A DNA stretch of 64,000 nt from Microbulbifer agarilyticus. GTDB taxonomy: Bacteria; Pseudomonadota; Gammaproteobacteria; Pseudomonadales; Cellvibrionaceae. The notes beneath the pieces were generated by a model that worked only from the letters and a program-made list of their open reading frames with translations, was not told where the DNA came from and searched no databases. Of this stretch, positions 1 through 7,091 are shown piece by piece (the first letter of the stretch is position 1; each line of letters begins with the position of its first letter). Position numbers and translations under genes: made by a program. The stretch is taken from the NCBI RefSeq assembly GCF_001999945.1, contig NZ_CP019650.1, positions 2,967,001 through 3,031,000 on the forward strand, read 5' to 3'.

Positions 1-59
1 GGTAAGCTGTCCCGCGGAGGCTCGTAGGGCCGTAGCTTTACTGCCTGTGATTGTTAGAA
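1..59 (-). repeat. attC site, cut by window edge
   Basis: On the minus strand the site opens with the core-like box TCTAAC at 53-58, just after the stop codon of the cassette gene at 61-564. The block GGTAAGCTGTCCCGCGGAGG at 1-20 recurs almost unchanged in the complete attC sites further right, which identifies the family. The rest of the site lies left of the window. Confidence 0.8.
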
Positions 60-60
60 A

Positions 61-564
61 TCAAATGGACTCTTTAAGTGGCACTAAGTCCTTTATAGCT
101 ACCTCTGTTTCCTTTTGGTAAAGCGCATGCGCACCAGAAGAAAACACATGAGTTCGACCAGCGCTTAATCCTAAGCCGACCTTTTTGATAGCAAGAGCAT
201 CATCAGTTACGTTGCCGCTAGTAAAAATGAACTCGTAAAAATACGTTTTTCCTGGCTCCGCAGTGAACTTGTATTCAATTAATCTAGGTCCCATGAAAGC
301 ATTAGTTTGAAGCGCTAACTCTTGCTCTCCGGGTGACACCTCCGCACGCAGAAACCCTTGCCCCCAAAGACATCCATGCTCCGCTTCGTTAAGTAAAAAT
401 TTAAGGCACGCGGTCACGCCATCATCTGAATATTTTTTGTATATATAAACAACAGATTTTGACTCTTTCGCTTCATCTAGCCCAGAGAATACTGGCCCTT
501 TCGCCACTGTCGATATACAACCGCTGAGAAGCATTGCAAGTATCGCTATCGCTAATTTCTTCAT
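61..564 (-). CDS. integron cassette lipoprotein, DUF2846-like
   Basis: Predicted 167-residue lipoprotein. The N-terminus has a basic start, a hydrophobic stretch and the lipobox LLSGC (Cys16), so export and lipidation are expected. The body, with VVYIYKKY near residue 40 and EPGKTYFYEF near residue 105, resembles DUF2846-type small beta-rich lipoproteins of unknown function. The ATG has a GAGG Shine-Dalgarno about 7 nt upstream. The stop codon sits 2 nt before the attC box at 53-59 and the start lies 26 nt from the attC at 590-733, the usual packing of a cassette. Base composition is more AT-rich than the core genes. Family assignment is by eye. Confidence 0.75.
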   Translation of the reverse strand: MKKLAIAILAMLLSGCISTVAKGPVFSGLDEAKESKSVVYIYKKYSDDGVTACLKFLLNEAEHGCLWGQGFLRAEVSPGEQELALQTNAFMGPRLIEYKFTAEPGKTYFYEFIFTSGNVTDDALAIKKVGLGLSAGRTHVFSSGAHALYQKETEVAIKDLVPLKESI

Positions 565-589
565 TTTTTTCCTCGATATTTCATTATAT

Positions 590-733
590 TTCTAACGCCC
601 GCAACAGGGGCGACCAATGCTATGCACCTTTTGTGCAAAAATGGGGTCGCAGCGACCAGCACAAAAGGTGCATAGCGTTGGGCGTCCCGCGGAGGCCCAG
701 AGGGCCGAAGCAACTTGCTTGCGCTTGTTATGC
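590..733 (-). repeat. attC recombination site, long form (144 bp)
   Basis: Outer core boxes are GTTATGC at 727-733 and TTCTAAC at 590-596 (plus strand). Between them is a long imperfect palindrome whose arms contain TATGCACCTTTTGTGC and its complement, plus the family block GTCCCGCGGAGG. Gene orientation on either side puts the site at the 3' end of the cassette gene at 737-1060. The palindromic arms differ in sequence from the other long sites but still pair. Confidence 0.85.
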
Positions 734-736
734 TTT

Positions 737-1060
737 TCAGAAGCTGTCATTGCACTCCCACAGATCCGGTACGCATCTTTCAATATCACTCATCTGGCAT
801 ATAGCCATCTTTCGTTCTGTAGATACTCTGTAGAAGAAAACATTCTCTTCTGGAGCAATGCCACACCTAAATGAAACTATATCGCCACATTGCTTTGGTT
901 TGACACATGCAGAGGCTGTAAATTCATGGTAAGCGGCACCAGTGAGGTCTTCTACAGCTATAGAGTTTGCGCGACGCTCTTGGACTCGATCATAAGGAAA
1001 TGGAGTACATGCAGATTGCATACAAACGAACACTAAGAGCGATACTAATCTACATGTCAT
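737..1060 (-). CDS. integron cassette lipoprotein, unknown function
   Basis: Small exported protein (107 residues from the ATG at 1060). The N-terminus MTCRLVSLLVFVCMQSACTP carries a short hydrophobic core and a lipobox-like QSAC. The mature part has several further cysteines and no fold I recognise. An in-frame ATG at 1081 overlaps the core box GCATAAC of the neighbouring attC and would add seven residues (MLRALFS). Neither start has a clear Shine-Dalgarno. The frame stays open further upstream but that part is attC sequence and was left out. The TGA at 737-739 lies 3 nt from the attC at 590-733. Confidence 0.65.
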   Translation of the reverse strand: MTCRLVSLLVFVCMQSACTPFPYDRVQERRANSIAVEDLTGAAYHEFTASACVKPKQCGDIVSFRCGIAPEENVFFYRVSTERKMAICQMSDIERCVPDLWECNDSF

Positions 1061-1077
1061 CGAAAATAGGGCCCGAA

Positions 1078-1172
1078 GCATAACGCCGCTAGCAGGGGCA
1101 GCCGGAGCGCAGCGTAGGTTGTCCCAGCCGAGCCCCGAAGGGGCTGGGCGATCCTGCCTAGCCTCGTTATTG
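1078..1172 (-). repeat. attC recombination site, medium form (95 bp)
   Basis: Bounded by GCATAAC at 1078-1084 and GTTATTG at 1166-1172 on the plus strand. The inner part holds CGCCGCTAGCAGGGGCAGCC next to the left box, shared with the long sites, but the central hairpin is different: CCCAGCC..GGCTGGG around CCCCGAAGGGG. It marks the 3' end of the cassette spanning about 1173-1454. Confidence 0.8.
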
Positions 1173-1237
1173 CGGCCGCACTCTGAACCCACTACTAGCA
1201 CTCTGCCAGCCACGGCTTGGCTGGCCACTGCCTAAAT

Positions 1238-1423
1238 TTACGAGGAAAGAATACCGCACTTCCCCCAACTATTTTTTATCTTACTGGCACTCCAGGGAAA
1301 TGCTCTGGATTGCCTTCCTCTACCGGGCCTGATCGAACACTCTAGGAACGAACATACTTGAATAGCAACCAGCCAAACTAGCTCAATGCCGGATGCTATT
1401 TTGAGGTAATGAAACTTCAGCAA
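1238..1423 (-). CDS. possible cassette ORF, 61 residues
   Basis: The only leftward frame of reasonable size in the cassette between attC sites 1078-1172 and 1455-1598. The product has a hydrophobic stretch (IELVWLVAIQVCSFL, residues about 13-27) followed by a basic, Trp/Ser-rich tail. I do not recognise it. The start lies 32 nt from one attC and the stop 65 nt from the next. No clear Shine-Dalgarno. The cassette might equally be non-coding or carry a promoter. Confidence 0.35.
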   Translation of the reverse strand: MLKFHYLKIASGIELVWLVAIQVCSFLECSIRPGRGRQSRAFPWSASKIKNSWGKCGILSS

Positions 1424-1454
1424 CCTCGAATAAACGAAAAAAACCTACCGGCAC

Positions 1455-1598
1455 CAATAACGCCGCCGGCAGGGGCAGCTTACCTTGTGCGCATTTTGCG
1501 CAAAAATGGGAGCAAAGCGACCTGCGCAAAAGGTGCACAAGGTAAGCTGTCCCGCGGAGGGCCGAAGGCCCGGAGCAAATTGCCCGGCCTTGTTATGT
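1455..1598 (-). repeat. attC recombination site, long form (144 bp)
   Basis: Core boxes CAATAAC at 1455-1461 and GTTATGT at 1592-1598. The inner palindrome pairs GGCAGCTTACCTTGTGCGC with the matching strand ending GCACAAGGTAAGCTGTCC. Same length as the site at 1880-2023 and nearly identical to it by eye, so these are paralogous sites of one array. The TAA stop of the cassette gene at 1593-1883 lies inside the right-hand core box. Confidence 0.88.
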
Positions 1599-1883
1599 GT
1601 GACCAACCACTCTTGCCAAAAGCGCAATGAAAGCCCAACCGACCAGCCCCCAAAAACTAAATTTTTGTACTTGAACAAGCAACCAAAATTTCTCAAATTG
1701 CTCTGGCACTATTCTTTCTCTAGCAGCGTCTTTATGCCAGATCGACCCTTTTATTACAAAGCGTGATCCTGGCTTTGAGAATGCCACGATGAAGAGCAAA
1801 ATCAGAAAAGACGAAACTCCCACCCCAAACACTAATACTTTAGGTATGTACTCATAAATCAAGGTGTAGTTTCCCTGACACAT
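1593..1883 (-). CDS. integron cassette membrane protein
   Basis: Predicted 96-residue inner-membrane protein with two hydrophobic segments: VLVFGVGVSSFLILLFIVAF (about residues 16-35) and FWGLVGWAFIALLARVV (about residues 77-93), joined by a charged loop. Function unknown. The ATG at 1883 lies inside the core box ACATAAC of the attC at 1880-2023, and the TAA lies inside the core box of the attC at 1455-1598, so the frame fills the cassette exactly from junction to junction. An alternative TTG start at residue 8 has a GGGA upstream and would keep both membrane segments. Confidence 0.6.
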   Translation of the reverse strand: MCQGNYTLIYEYIPKVLVFGVGVSSFLILLFIVAFSKPGSRFVIKGSIWHKDAARERIVPEQFEKFWLLVQVQKFSFWGLVGWAFIALLARVVGHT

Positions 1884-2023
1884 AACGCCGCCAGCAGGGG
1901 CAGCTTACCTTGTGCGCTTTTTGCACGAAAATGGGAGCAGAGCGACCTGCGCAAAAGGTGCACAAGGTAAGCTGTCCCGCGGAGGGCCGCAGGCCCGGAG
2001 CACATTGCCTGGCCTTGTTAGGC
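1880..2023 (-). repeat. attC recombination site, long form (144 bp)
   Basis: Core boxes ACATAAC at 1880-1886 and GTTAGGC at 2017-2023, the latter fitting GTTRRRY exactly. The long inner palindrome and the GTCCCGCGGAGGGCCG block match the site at 1455-1598. It closes the cassette carrying the SUKH-like gene at 2042-2407. Confidence 0.88.
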
Positions 2024-2041
2024 GTGACTGGGGAGCCCCCA

Positions 2042-2407
2042 CTAAAATTCGAGCCGGCCACTTATAACCCTGACATTCGCAGAGGATTCAACTTCTTTAG
2101 TTGACAAACTAGACTTAAAGCTAGCTGTATCTTCCCATTGAAACTCAATCTCTCGCGCATCATTTAGAGAAAGAATTTTCCCATCACTAATATCTAGGCA
2201 GTACAAATTATGCCAATCACCATAAAATGGAATGAGATTATCTGAAACTTGCCACTCATTTCTTTTTTCGATTCCATCCAGAACCTCATCCCAACTCCAA
2301 AAATTTAGAGTTAGCGAGACTAGAGTATCTCCCGCATAAATCGAATGATAATTTGCGGATACTACTCCGATAGTCGCCAAGAAATCCTCGTAGTGCTCGT
2401 CGCTCAT
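2042..2407 (-). CDS. SUKH (SMI1/KNR4)-like cassette protein
   Basis: 121-residue cytoplasmic protein. The pattern YEDFLATIGVV near the N-terminus, then LIPFYGDWHNLYCLDI (about residues 58-73), then an acidic strand and EFQWEDTASFKSSL looks like a short SMI1/KNR4 (SUKH) domain. Many SUKH proteins are immunity proteins against contact-dependent or polymorphic toxins, others have unknown roles. No toxin gene is next to it; it sits alone in its cassette, 20 nt before the attC at 1880-2023. Length is at the short end for the family and the usual N-terminal helix is reduced. The immunity role is inference. Confidence 0.6.
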   Translation of the reverse strand: MSDEHYEDFLATIGVVSANYHSIYAGDTLVSLTLNFWSWDEVLDGIEKRNEWQVSDNLIPFYGDWHNLYCLDISDGKILSLNDAREIEFQWEDTASFKSSLSTKEVESSANVRVISGRLEF

Positions 2408-2414
2408 TCTTACC

Positions 2415-2477
2415 GCCTAAAGATTAGCCAACGATCCCTGCGCTTTTCGCAGGGTATCGTTCGGCGACTTGTTAGAT
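2415..2477 (-). repeat. short diverged attC site (63 bp)
   Basis: Imperfect hairpin built on CGATCCCTGCG..CGCAGGGTATCG with unpaired extra bases, as attC sites have. Right box GTTAGAT (2471-2477) fits the core consensus. The left box reads GCCTAAA instead of ending in AAC, so the recombination base is altered. It shares no long similarity with the 144-bp sites. It separates the SUKH cassette from the stretch to its right. Confidence 0.65.
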
Positions 2478-2871
2478 TTTAGCCGGAGCGAACTGTATTC
2501 GTTTATCGCCATCTCCGGCCCTACTTGCCTCTGCTTAAGCAGAACTTAACGAACGGTATGAAAGTGGAGTTTCTACTGAAAGGGATAGTAGATGCGACAA
2601 AATTCCTTGCCGTGAAGAGAGGCTTACGTCCGCAACCACTCGTGCTTGCGTGCGGAAGCAGCGCTTCACGGTAACACGAAAAATTTTTGATCGTCATCTT
2701 CCTTTTAGAATAAATACCACTGTATATGTTTAGTTATTATTTCCATACTGTATTTACATACAGCTCGTAAAATACTTTATCATTAAAAGGCCAAGTACTC
2801 CGCCCCCGACCAAATCTAACAGTTTTATTCATAAGCCTTGGTCTTTTGTTGTAGATGGCTTCTATTTACAG
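2478..2871. other. cassette-like stretch without a convincing gene
   Basis: About 390 bp between two short attC-type sites, AT-rich on its right side (2690-2830). No frame looks coding. It holds an imperfect inverted repeat at 2610-2671: outer arms CCGTGAAG and CTTCACGG, inner arms TCCGCA and TGCGGA. The region could be a decayed or promoter-type cassette. Confidence 0.5.
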
Positions 2872-2939
2872 AGCTAACAAGACGCCAAAGAAGCTACCCC
2901 CTTTAAAATCAGAGAGTTAGCATTTGTTTGGCGTTATAC
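2872..2939 (-). repeat. attC-like hairpin (68 bp)
   Basis: Boxes AGCTAAC at 2872-2878 and GTTATAC at 2933-2939 flank an imperfect palindrome in which GACGCCAAAG..AGCTA faces TAGCAT..TTTGGCGT with unpaired bases between. Box sequences deviate from the consensus by one base each. Orientation cannot be fixed from the hairpin; minus is assumed from the array. Confidence 0.5.
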
Positions 2940-3030
2940 GCAAATACCAAAAGAAGTCCATGGCTATTATTTCCAGGATTCATCGGGCTCTTTTGTTGTT
3001 ATACATAGCCTTATAAATCAGACAGTTAGC

Positions 3031-3258
3031 CTACTTCAATCTGGAAATATAAGCCATAGGCTGCTGAACATGAGAACACCTAGAAATCATGCACAATGTT
3101 TGTGCATTATCGGGATTGCTTGCAACGTGATATTTGCGGAGGATCGCGTGTATAAAAGTAGGAGTTACCTTCCCTGGTAAGTCGCCTATCGTAATAAAGC
3201 CATTAAAATTTTTAATCGAGCAGCGCAATAGCGTTCTATTCGCTTTTTTGCATCCCAC
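3031..3258 (-). CDS. hypothetical protein at array edge, 75 residues
   Basis: Leftward frame between the last attC-like hairpin and the MscS gene. The product is basic, with five cysteines and no signal peptide or membrane segment; I do not recognise it. If real, it would be the cassette that ends at 2872-2939 and the array boundary would lie near 3260. The stop is 91 nt from the attC-like site, more than in the other cassettes. The start lies 18 nt downstream of the mscS stop. Existence as a gene is uncertain. Confidence 0.3.
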   Translation of the reverse strand: MGCKKANRTLLRCSIKNFNGFITIGDLPGKVTPTFIHAILRKYHVASNPDNAQTLCMISRCSHVQQPMAYISRLK

Positions 3259-3276
3259 ATTTCTTATTGGTTATCG

Positions 3277-4134
3277 TCAGTCAGTTTTCACCGTAGTTTC
3301 AGTCTGAGGCCCGCTGTACCAAAAATCGTAGAAGTCTTCAGTAACACGCTGCTCGATCTCATGTGCCTGTTCACGCGGGCAAAATATGGTGATGCTGACA
3401 ACATCGTGCCCATGTTCATTGGTAGCGATGCTTACCTTTGGGTCGGTTCCCGCAAGCTCCACACCGGTACGATGCTCAATCATCTGACAATAACGCGCTG
3501 CGACATCAATAAAGCTTTCACTGTATTCAAGAATACGTTCTTCTAGGAACCGCTTGGCGGCGAACGGGTTACCGCGGTTGTTTTCCCGTACGATGGAGAA
3601 ACTGTGCTCGATATAGCGGCGCATAAAGTTCAGGTTCTTTACCGGCTTGGTAAAGAACACATTGTTGGGCATATACAAGGTAATGCCGGTGTACCCATTA
3701 CCTAGCCCATGCGGGTCAATTTCGAGCAATGTGGTACTCAACCAGTCGCTATCAATGACTTCACCGAATTGGTCACCGACTTTTATCCAGTCGCCAACCT
3801 GAAAGGAACGCATACTCGCCTGGTAAATTTTACCGACGAGGCTCTGCACCAACTCTCTCAGTGCAAAAACGATCGCAACCGAAAATGCGGCGATGGAAAT
3901 CGCGAACTCACGGATTTCCGGCGCCCATACGATGATCACACCAATAACCAACAGCAGGTTGCTGAGGTTGTGTACGGTATTGATTCTGCGCCGACGGCTT
4001 TGTTTTTCCCACTGCCTTTGGCGTGAGAAGATCCAGCTCAAGGTAAATCGCAGCAACAGGATTACCGCGACCACCAGCGCAGAAATAACCAATTTGTTTT
4101 GCAGTAGCTGCTGCAACACGGGGAGTAGATTCAT
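3277..4134 (-). CDS. MscS-family mechanosensitive channel
   Basis: 285-residue inner-membrane channel that would release solutes on hypo-osmotic shock. Transmembrane helices are visible at about residues 15-35 (VISALVVAVILLLRFTLSW) and 58-75, followed by the pore-lining TM3-like helix (IAAFSVAIVFALRELVQSLVGKIY). Next come the beta domain (FQVGDWIKVGDQFGEVIDSDWLSTTLLE, about residues 115-142) and a C-terminal alpha/beta domain. The strand turning at IDPHGLGNGYTGITLYMPNN takes the place of the usual MscS 'vPN' segment. It is a short MscS type without long N-terminal extensions. It stands alone next to the cassette array; the fumarase terminator at 4221-4249 separates it from the upstream gene. 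Confidence 0.88.
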   Translation of the reverse strand: MNLLPVLQQLLQNKLVISALVVAVILLLRFTLSWIFSRQRQWEKQSRRRRINTVHNLSNLLLVIGVIIVWAPEIREFAISIAAFSVAIVFALRELVQSLVGKIYQASMRSFQVGDWIKVGDQFGEVIDSDWLSTTLLEIDPHGLGNGYTGITLYMPNNVFFTKPVKNLNFMRRYIEHSFSIVRENNRGNPFAAKRFLEERILEYSESFIDVAARYCQMIEHRTGVELAGTDPKVSIATNEHGHDVVSITIFCPREQAHEIEQRVTEDFYDFWYSGPQTETTVKTD

Positions 4135-4220
4135 TGTTTGGTCAAACCCAAAAGATAGTACTGAGTTAAGTCATAACGCCTAACCGCCATCGGGTTAGTG
4201 TTGTATGTGTATCCAGAAAT

Positions 4221-4249
4221 AAAAAAACGGCGCCCTAGGGCGCCGTTTT
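4221..4249 (-). terminator. intrinsic terminator after fumarase
   Basis: Perfect palindrome with arms AAAACGGCGCCCT and AGGGCGCCGTTTT (4224-4249), 27 nt past the fumarase stop. Read on the minus strand it is followed by a run of seven U (A-run at 4221-4227 on the plus strand). Confidence 0.9.
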
Positions 4250-4275
4250 CACGAAAGCGGAGAACCTTTTACGGT

Positions 4276-5784
4276 CTACACGCTACCCTCTTCGATCTTG
4301 TGCTTCCAGATAACTGGGCCGGTGTTGTGCACCGATTCGCCCTGGCTATCTACCGCAACGGTTACCGGCATGTCTTCTACTTCAAATTCGTAGATAGCTT
4401 CCATTCCCAGTTCCGGGAAGGCAATAACCTTGGCATCCTTGATCGCTTGCGCTACCAAGTATGCAGCACCGCCCACGGCCATCAGGTACACCGCTTTGTT
4501 ATCGCGAATCGCCTCGATGGCGGTGGGGCCGCGCTCGGCTTTACCGATCATGCCCAGCAGGCCGGTTTCTTCCAGCATGGTGCGGGTGAACTTGTCCATA
4601 CGGGTTGCGGTCGTTGGGCCCGCCGGGCCAACAACTTCTTCGCGTACCGGGTCAACCGGGCCCACGTAGTAGATAAAGCGGCCGGTCAGATCCACCGGCA
4701 GTTTCTCACCCTTGGCCAGGATGTCTACCATTTTCTTGTGCGCCGCATCCCGGCCGGTCAGCATCTTGCCGTTGAGCAGCAGGGTGTCACCGGGCTGCCA
4801 TTCCAGTACGTCTTCCGCAGTCACTTCGTCGAGGTTCACACGGCGAGTGTTACCGCCGGCTGCGCGGGTAATTTCCGGCCAGTCTTCCAGCTTCGGCGGA
4901 GTCTGATGCGCTGCACCGGAACCATTCAGGGTGAAGTGGGTGTGACGAGTAGCCGCGCAGTTCGGAATGATGGCAACCGCTTTGTTCGCCGCGTGGGTTG
5001 CGAAGTCTTTCACTTTCACATCCAGCACGGTGGTGAGGCCGCCAAGGCCCTGGGCACCGATGCCGAGCTTGTTGACCTTGTCGAACAGTTCCAGGCGCAG
5101 TTCTTCGGCACGATTAGAGGCACCGCGCTCCTGCAGGTCCTGGATGTCGATCGGGTCCAGCAGGGATTCTTTTGCCAGCAGCATGGCTTTCTCGGCGGTA
5201 CCGCCAACACCAATACCCAGCATGCCGGGCGGACACCAGCCAGCGCCCATCTTGGGCACCATTTCCAGTACCCAGTCCACCACGGAGTCGGATGGGTTCA
5301 GCATGGCGAATTTACTTTTCGCCTCACTACCGCCGCCCTTGGCCGCTACGTATACGTCGACGTTGTCGCCGGGCACGATTTCGTAGTGGATAACCGCCGG
5401 TGTGTTGTCGCCGGTGTTCTTACGGGCACCATCCGGGTCTTCCAAGATGGAAGCGCGCAGGACGTTGTCGGGGTTGTTGTAGGCGCGGCGCACACCTTCG
5501 TTGACCATGTCGGTCACGCTCATGTCCGCTTCCCACTGCACATTCATACCCACTTTCAGTTTCACGGTCACAATACCGGTGTCCTGACAGATGGGGCGGT
5601 GGCCCTGGGCACACATGCGGGAATTAATCAGGATCTGGGCCATGGCGTCTTTCGCCGCGGGATTGGCTTCTTTTTCGTAAGCCTGATTCAGGGCCTGAAT
5701 AAAGTCCTGTGGGTGGTAATAAGAAATGAACTGCAGCGCGTCGGCCACGCTGTCGATCAGGTCGTCCTGGCGGATAATCGTCAT
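4276..5784 (-). CDS. fumA: class I (Fe-S) fumarate hydratase
   Basis: 502-residue enzyme that interconverts fumarate and malate in the TCA cycle. It is the oxygen-sensitive [4Fe-4S] type: cluster cysteines are expected in CQDTGI (about residue 65), GWCPPGM (about 183) and IPNCAATRH (about 275). The C-terminal beta-domain begins around residue 340 (PGDTLLLNGKMLTGRDAAHKK). N- and C-terminal domains are fused as in FumA/FumB rather than split. The ATG at 5784 opens directly with the conserved family start. Neighbours are a coiled-coil membrane protein and sodB; proximity to SodB suits a superoxide-sensitive cluster. A strong terminator follows at 4221-4249. Confidence 0.95.
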   Translation of the reverse strand: MTIIRQDDLIDSVADALQFISYYHPQDFIQALNQAYEKEANPAAKDAMAQILINSRMCAQGHRPICQDTGIVTVKLKVGMNVQWEADMSVTDMVNEGVRRAYNNPDNVLRASILEDPDGARKNTGDNTPAVIHYEIVPGDNVDVYVAAKGGGSEAKSKFAMLNPSDSVVDWVLEMVPKMGAGWCPPGMLGIGVGGTAEKAMLLAKESLLDPIDIQDLQERGASNRAEELRLELFDKVNKLGIGAQGLGGLTTVLDVKVKDFATHAANKAVAIIPNCAATRHTHFTLNGSGAAHQTPPKLEDWPEITRAAGGNTRRVNLDEVTAEDVLEWQPGDTLLLNGKMLTGRDAAHKKMVDILAKGEKLPVDLTGRFIYYVGPVDPVREEVVGPAGPTTATRMDKFTRTMLEETGLLGMIGKAERGPTAIEAIRDNKAVYLMAVGGAAYLVAQAIKDAKVIAFPELGMEAIYEFEVEDMPVTVAVDSQGESVHNTGPVIWKHKIEEGSV

Positions 5785-5978
5785 TGCCGGCTCCGGTTGT
5801 CGTCTCGTCTCGAAGGCGGCGATTTTACACGAATTATCTTCGGGTGTTGGATAGGACGCAGGTAGGAGATGCGGAGAGCGAATTTCTTTGTGGAAATCCA
5901 GCGAGCCATATAGGAATGAGAACGATTAGCGGCGAAGAAGTTCGCCGCTAATCGCTGATTTTAAGCCGTTACCTCAGA

Positions 5979-6740
5979 TCAGGGTGCCGAGGCAGTGCTG
6001 GAGCTGGACTGCAGGCTCCGGATGGCGTCGCGCAGCTGGACCAGGTCCTTGTTCACGGTGCGGCGGTAGCTGTCGATGGACTCCACTGCTTCTTCGTTCG
6101 CGCCCACGCGCGCGGTCAGGTCAGAACGTACAGAGTTCAGCTGACGCTCCAGGCTGGCCACCTTGTCTTTGGTCTCGCGGGAAGCGTTCACCGTCGACGC
6201 CTTCAGGGTAGCAATCTCGGATTCCAGACCAACCAGTTTCTTAACTGTGGTCTCAACGCTACTGACTTTCTTGGCCAGTGCGTTTACTTCTTTCTTGGCA
6301 GAGGCTGCAGATGCCTTGTTAGCGGCAATGCTCTTACGGTTGGTATCGTAAGAAACACCCCACAGCTTGCGGATCTCGGAGGCGTTTTCTTTAACCTTCG
6401 CATTCAGTACTTCTACTGACGCGGCAGACTCTTCACCGGACATTTCAAAGCGCTTCTCCAGCTGCACGATACGGGCATCGGCATCTTTCAGCTGCGCGAC
6501 CGTGGCTTGCCACTGGGTATACAGGAAGCCCGCACCACCGAGACCGGCCAGTGCCAGCATCAGCGCAACAATGGCGAGGAACGAAGAACCGCCACCACCA
6601 CTGGCCTCTTCAGCAGGTGCCGCAGACGGCGCGGTCGGCTGGGCAGGGGCGTGTCGACGGCCACCAATGGGACCGTTCGGGATCTGAGGGTCCATAGAGG
6701 ATGAACTGTTGCCATCAAATGTGGGCTCTCTGCGTTGCAT
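5979..6740 (-). CDS. membrane-anchored coiled-coil protein, unknown
   Basis: 253-residue protein with a Pro/Ala/Gly-rich cytoplasmic start (residues 1-50), one transmembrane helix FLAIVALMLALAGLGGAGFLY (about 54-74) and a long Ala/Lys/Glu coiled coil (about 75-240) ending in a Ser-rich tail. Topology predicts a short cytoplasmic N-terminus and a periplasmic coiled coil. No enzymatic motif is seen. A position between fumarase and sodB is shared with some related bacteria in my recollection, but no function is known to me. Possible scaffold or envelope-spanning role is only a guess. Confidence 0.8.
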   Translation of the reverse strand: MQRREPTFDGNSSSSMDPQIPNGPIGGRRHAPAQPTAPSAAPAEEASGGGGSSFLAIVALMLALAGLGGAGFLYTQWQATVAQLKDADARIVQLEKRFEMSGEESAASVEVLNAKVKENASEIRKLWGVSYDTNRKSIAANKASAASAKKEVNALAKKVSSVETTVKKLVGLESEIATLKASTVNASRETKDKVASLERQLNSVRSDLTARVGANEEAVESIDSYRRTVNKDLVQLRDAIRSLQSSSSTASAP

Positions 6741-7091
6741 GCTGTTGTCCTGCGTTGGCTCGGTCTGGGCGACCGAATGTAAAGATGAAAACTGCGGCAG
6801 TTATACCAAAAATTGACGAAAAAGTAAGCGGGTCCAGTTATCAGAATAGGACATACCCGGAGGAAAACCCCGCCGTCGCACAATCCACGACCGAGCCGTC
6901 ATCGAGGCTCAATTGTGGTGAATTGGCTTATCCACAGAAAAATCGTCGTGTGTTAGACCCCAAATGCAGTCTTTTGACCTGCCCGATGGCTTAATAATGA
7001 CATCAAGCAGGTGTAGAATGCGGCCCATCAATAACTGACCTACTACCGTACTTGGGTCGGTATGGGTCCCAGACAAAGGAAGGAATACCAC
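6741..7091. other. divergent intergenic region with a DnaA box
   Basis: 351 bp between the coiled-coil gene and sodB with no coding frame. It must hold promoters for both. A perfect DnaA-box consensus TTATCCACA lies at 6928-6936. A weak -10 candidate TAGAAT at 7014-7019 with TTAATA at 6991-6996 (17-nt spacer) could serve sodB. The sodB ribosome site AAAGGAAGG lies at 7075-7083. Confidence 0.5.

Noticed and set aside
534-874. Overlapping rightward frames within the attC at 590-733
   Set aside because: They are translations of the attC palindrome; similar frames recur in every long attC site.
590-2023. Regularly spaced repeats considered as a CRISPR array
   Set aside because: Units are about 144 bp with internal palindromes, spaced unevenly by small genes, and carry attC core boxes. 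No 28-37 bp repeat with uniform spacers.
1-3260. Search for an integron integrase gene or attI
   Set aside because: No frame with tyrosine-recombinase motifs was found in this stretch, and none elsewhere in the window.
4198-5865. Long rightward open frame opposite fumarase (555 codons)
   Set aside because: It is an antisense shadow: the fumarase frame has full-length family motifs, and the opposite frame has none and is His/Gln/Val-rich as expected from the reverse complement.
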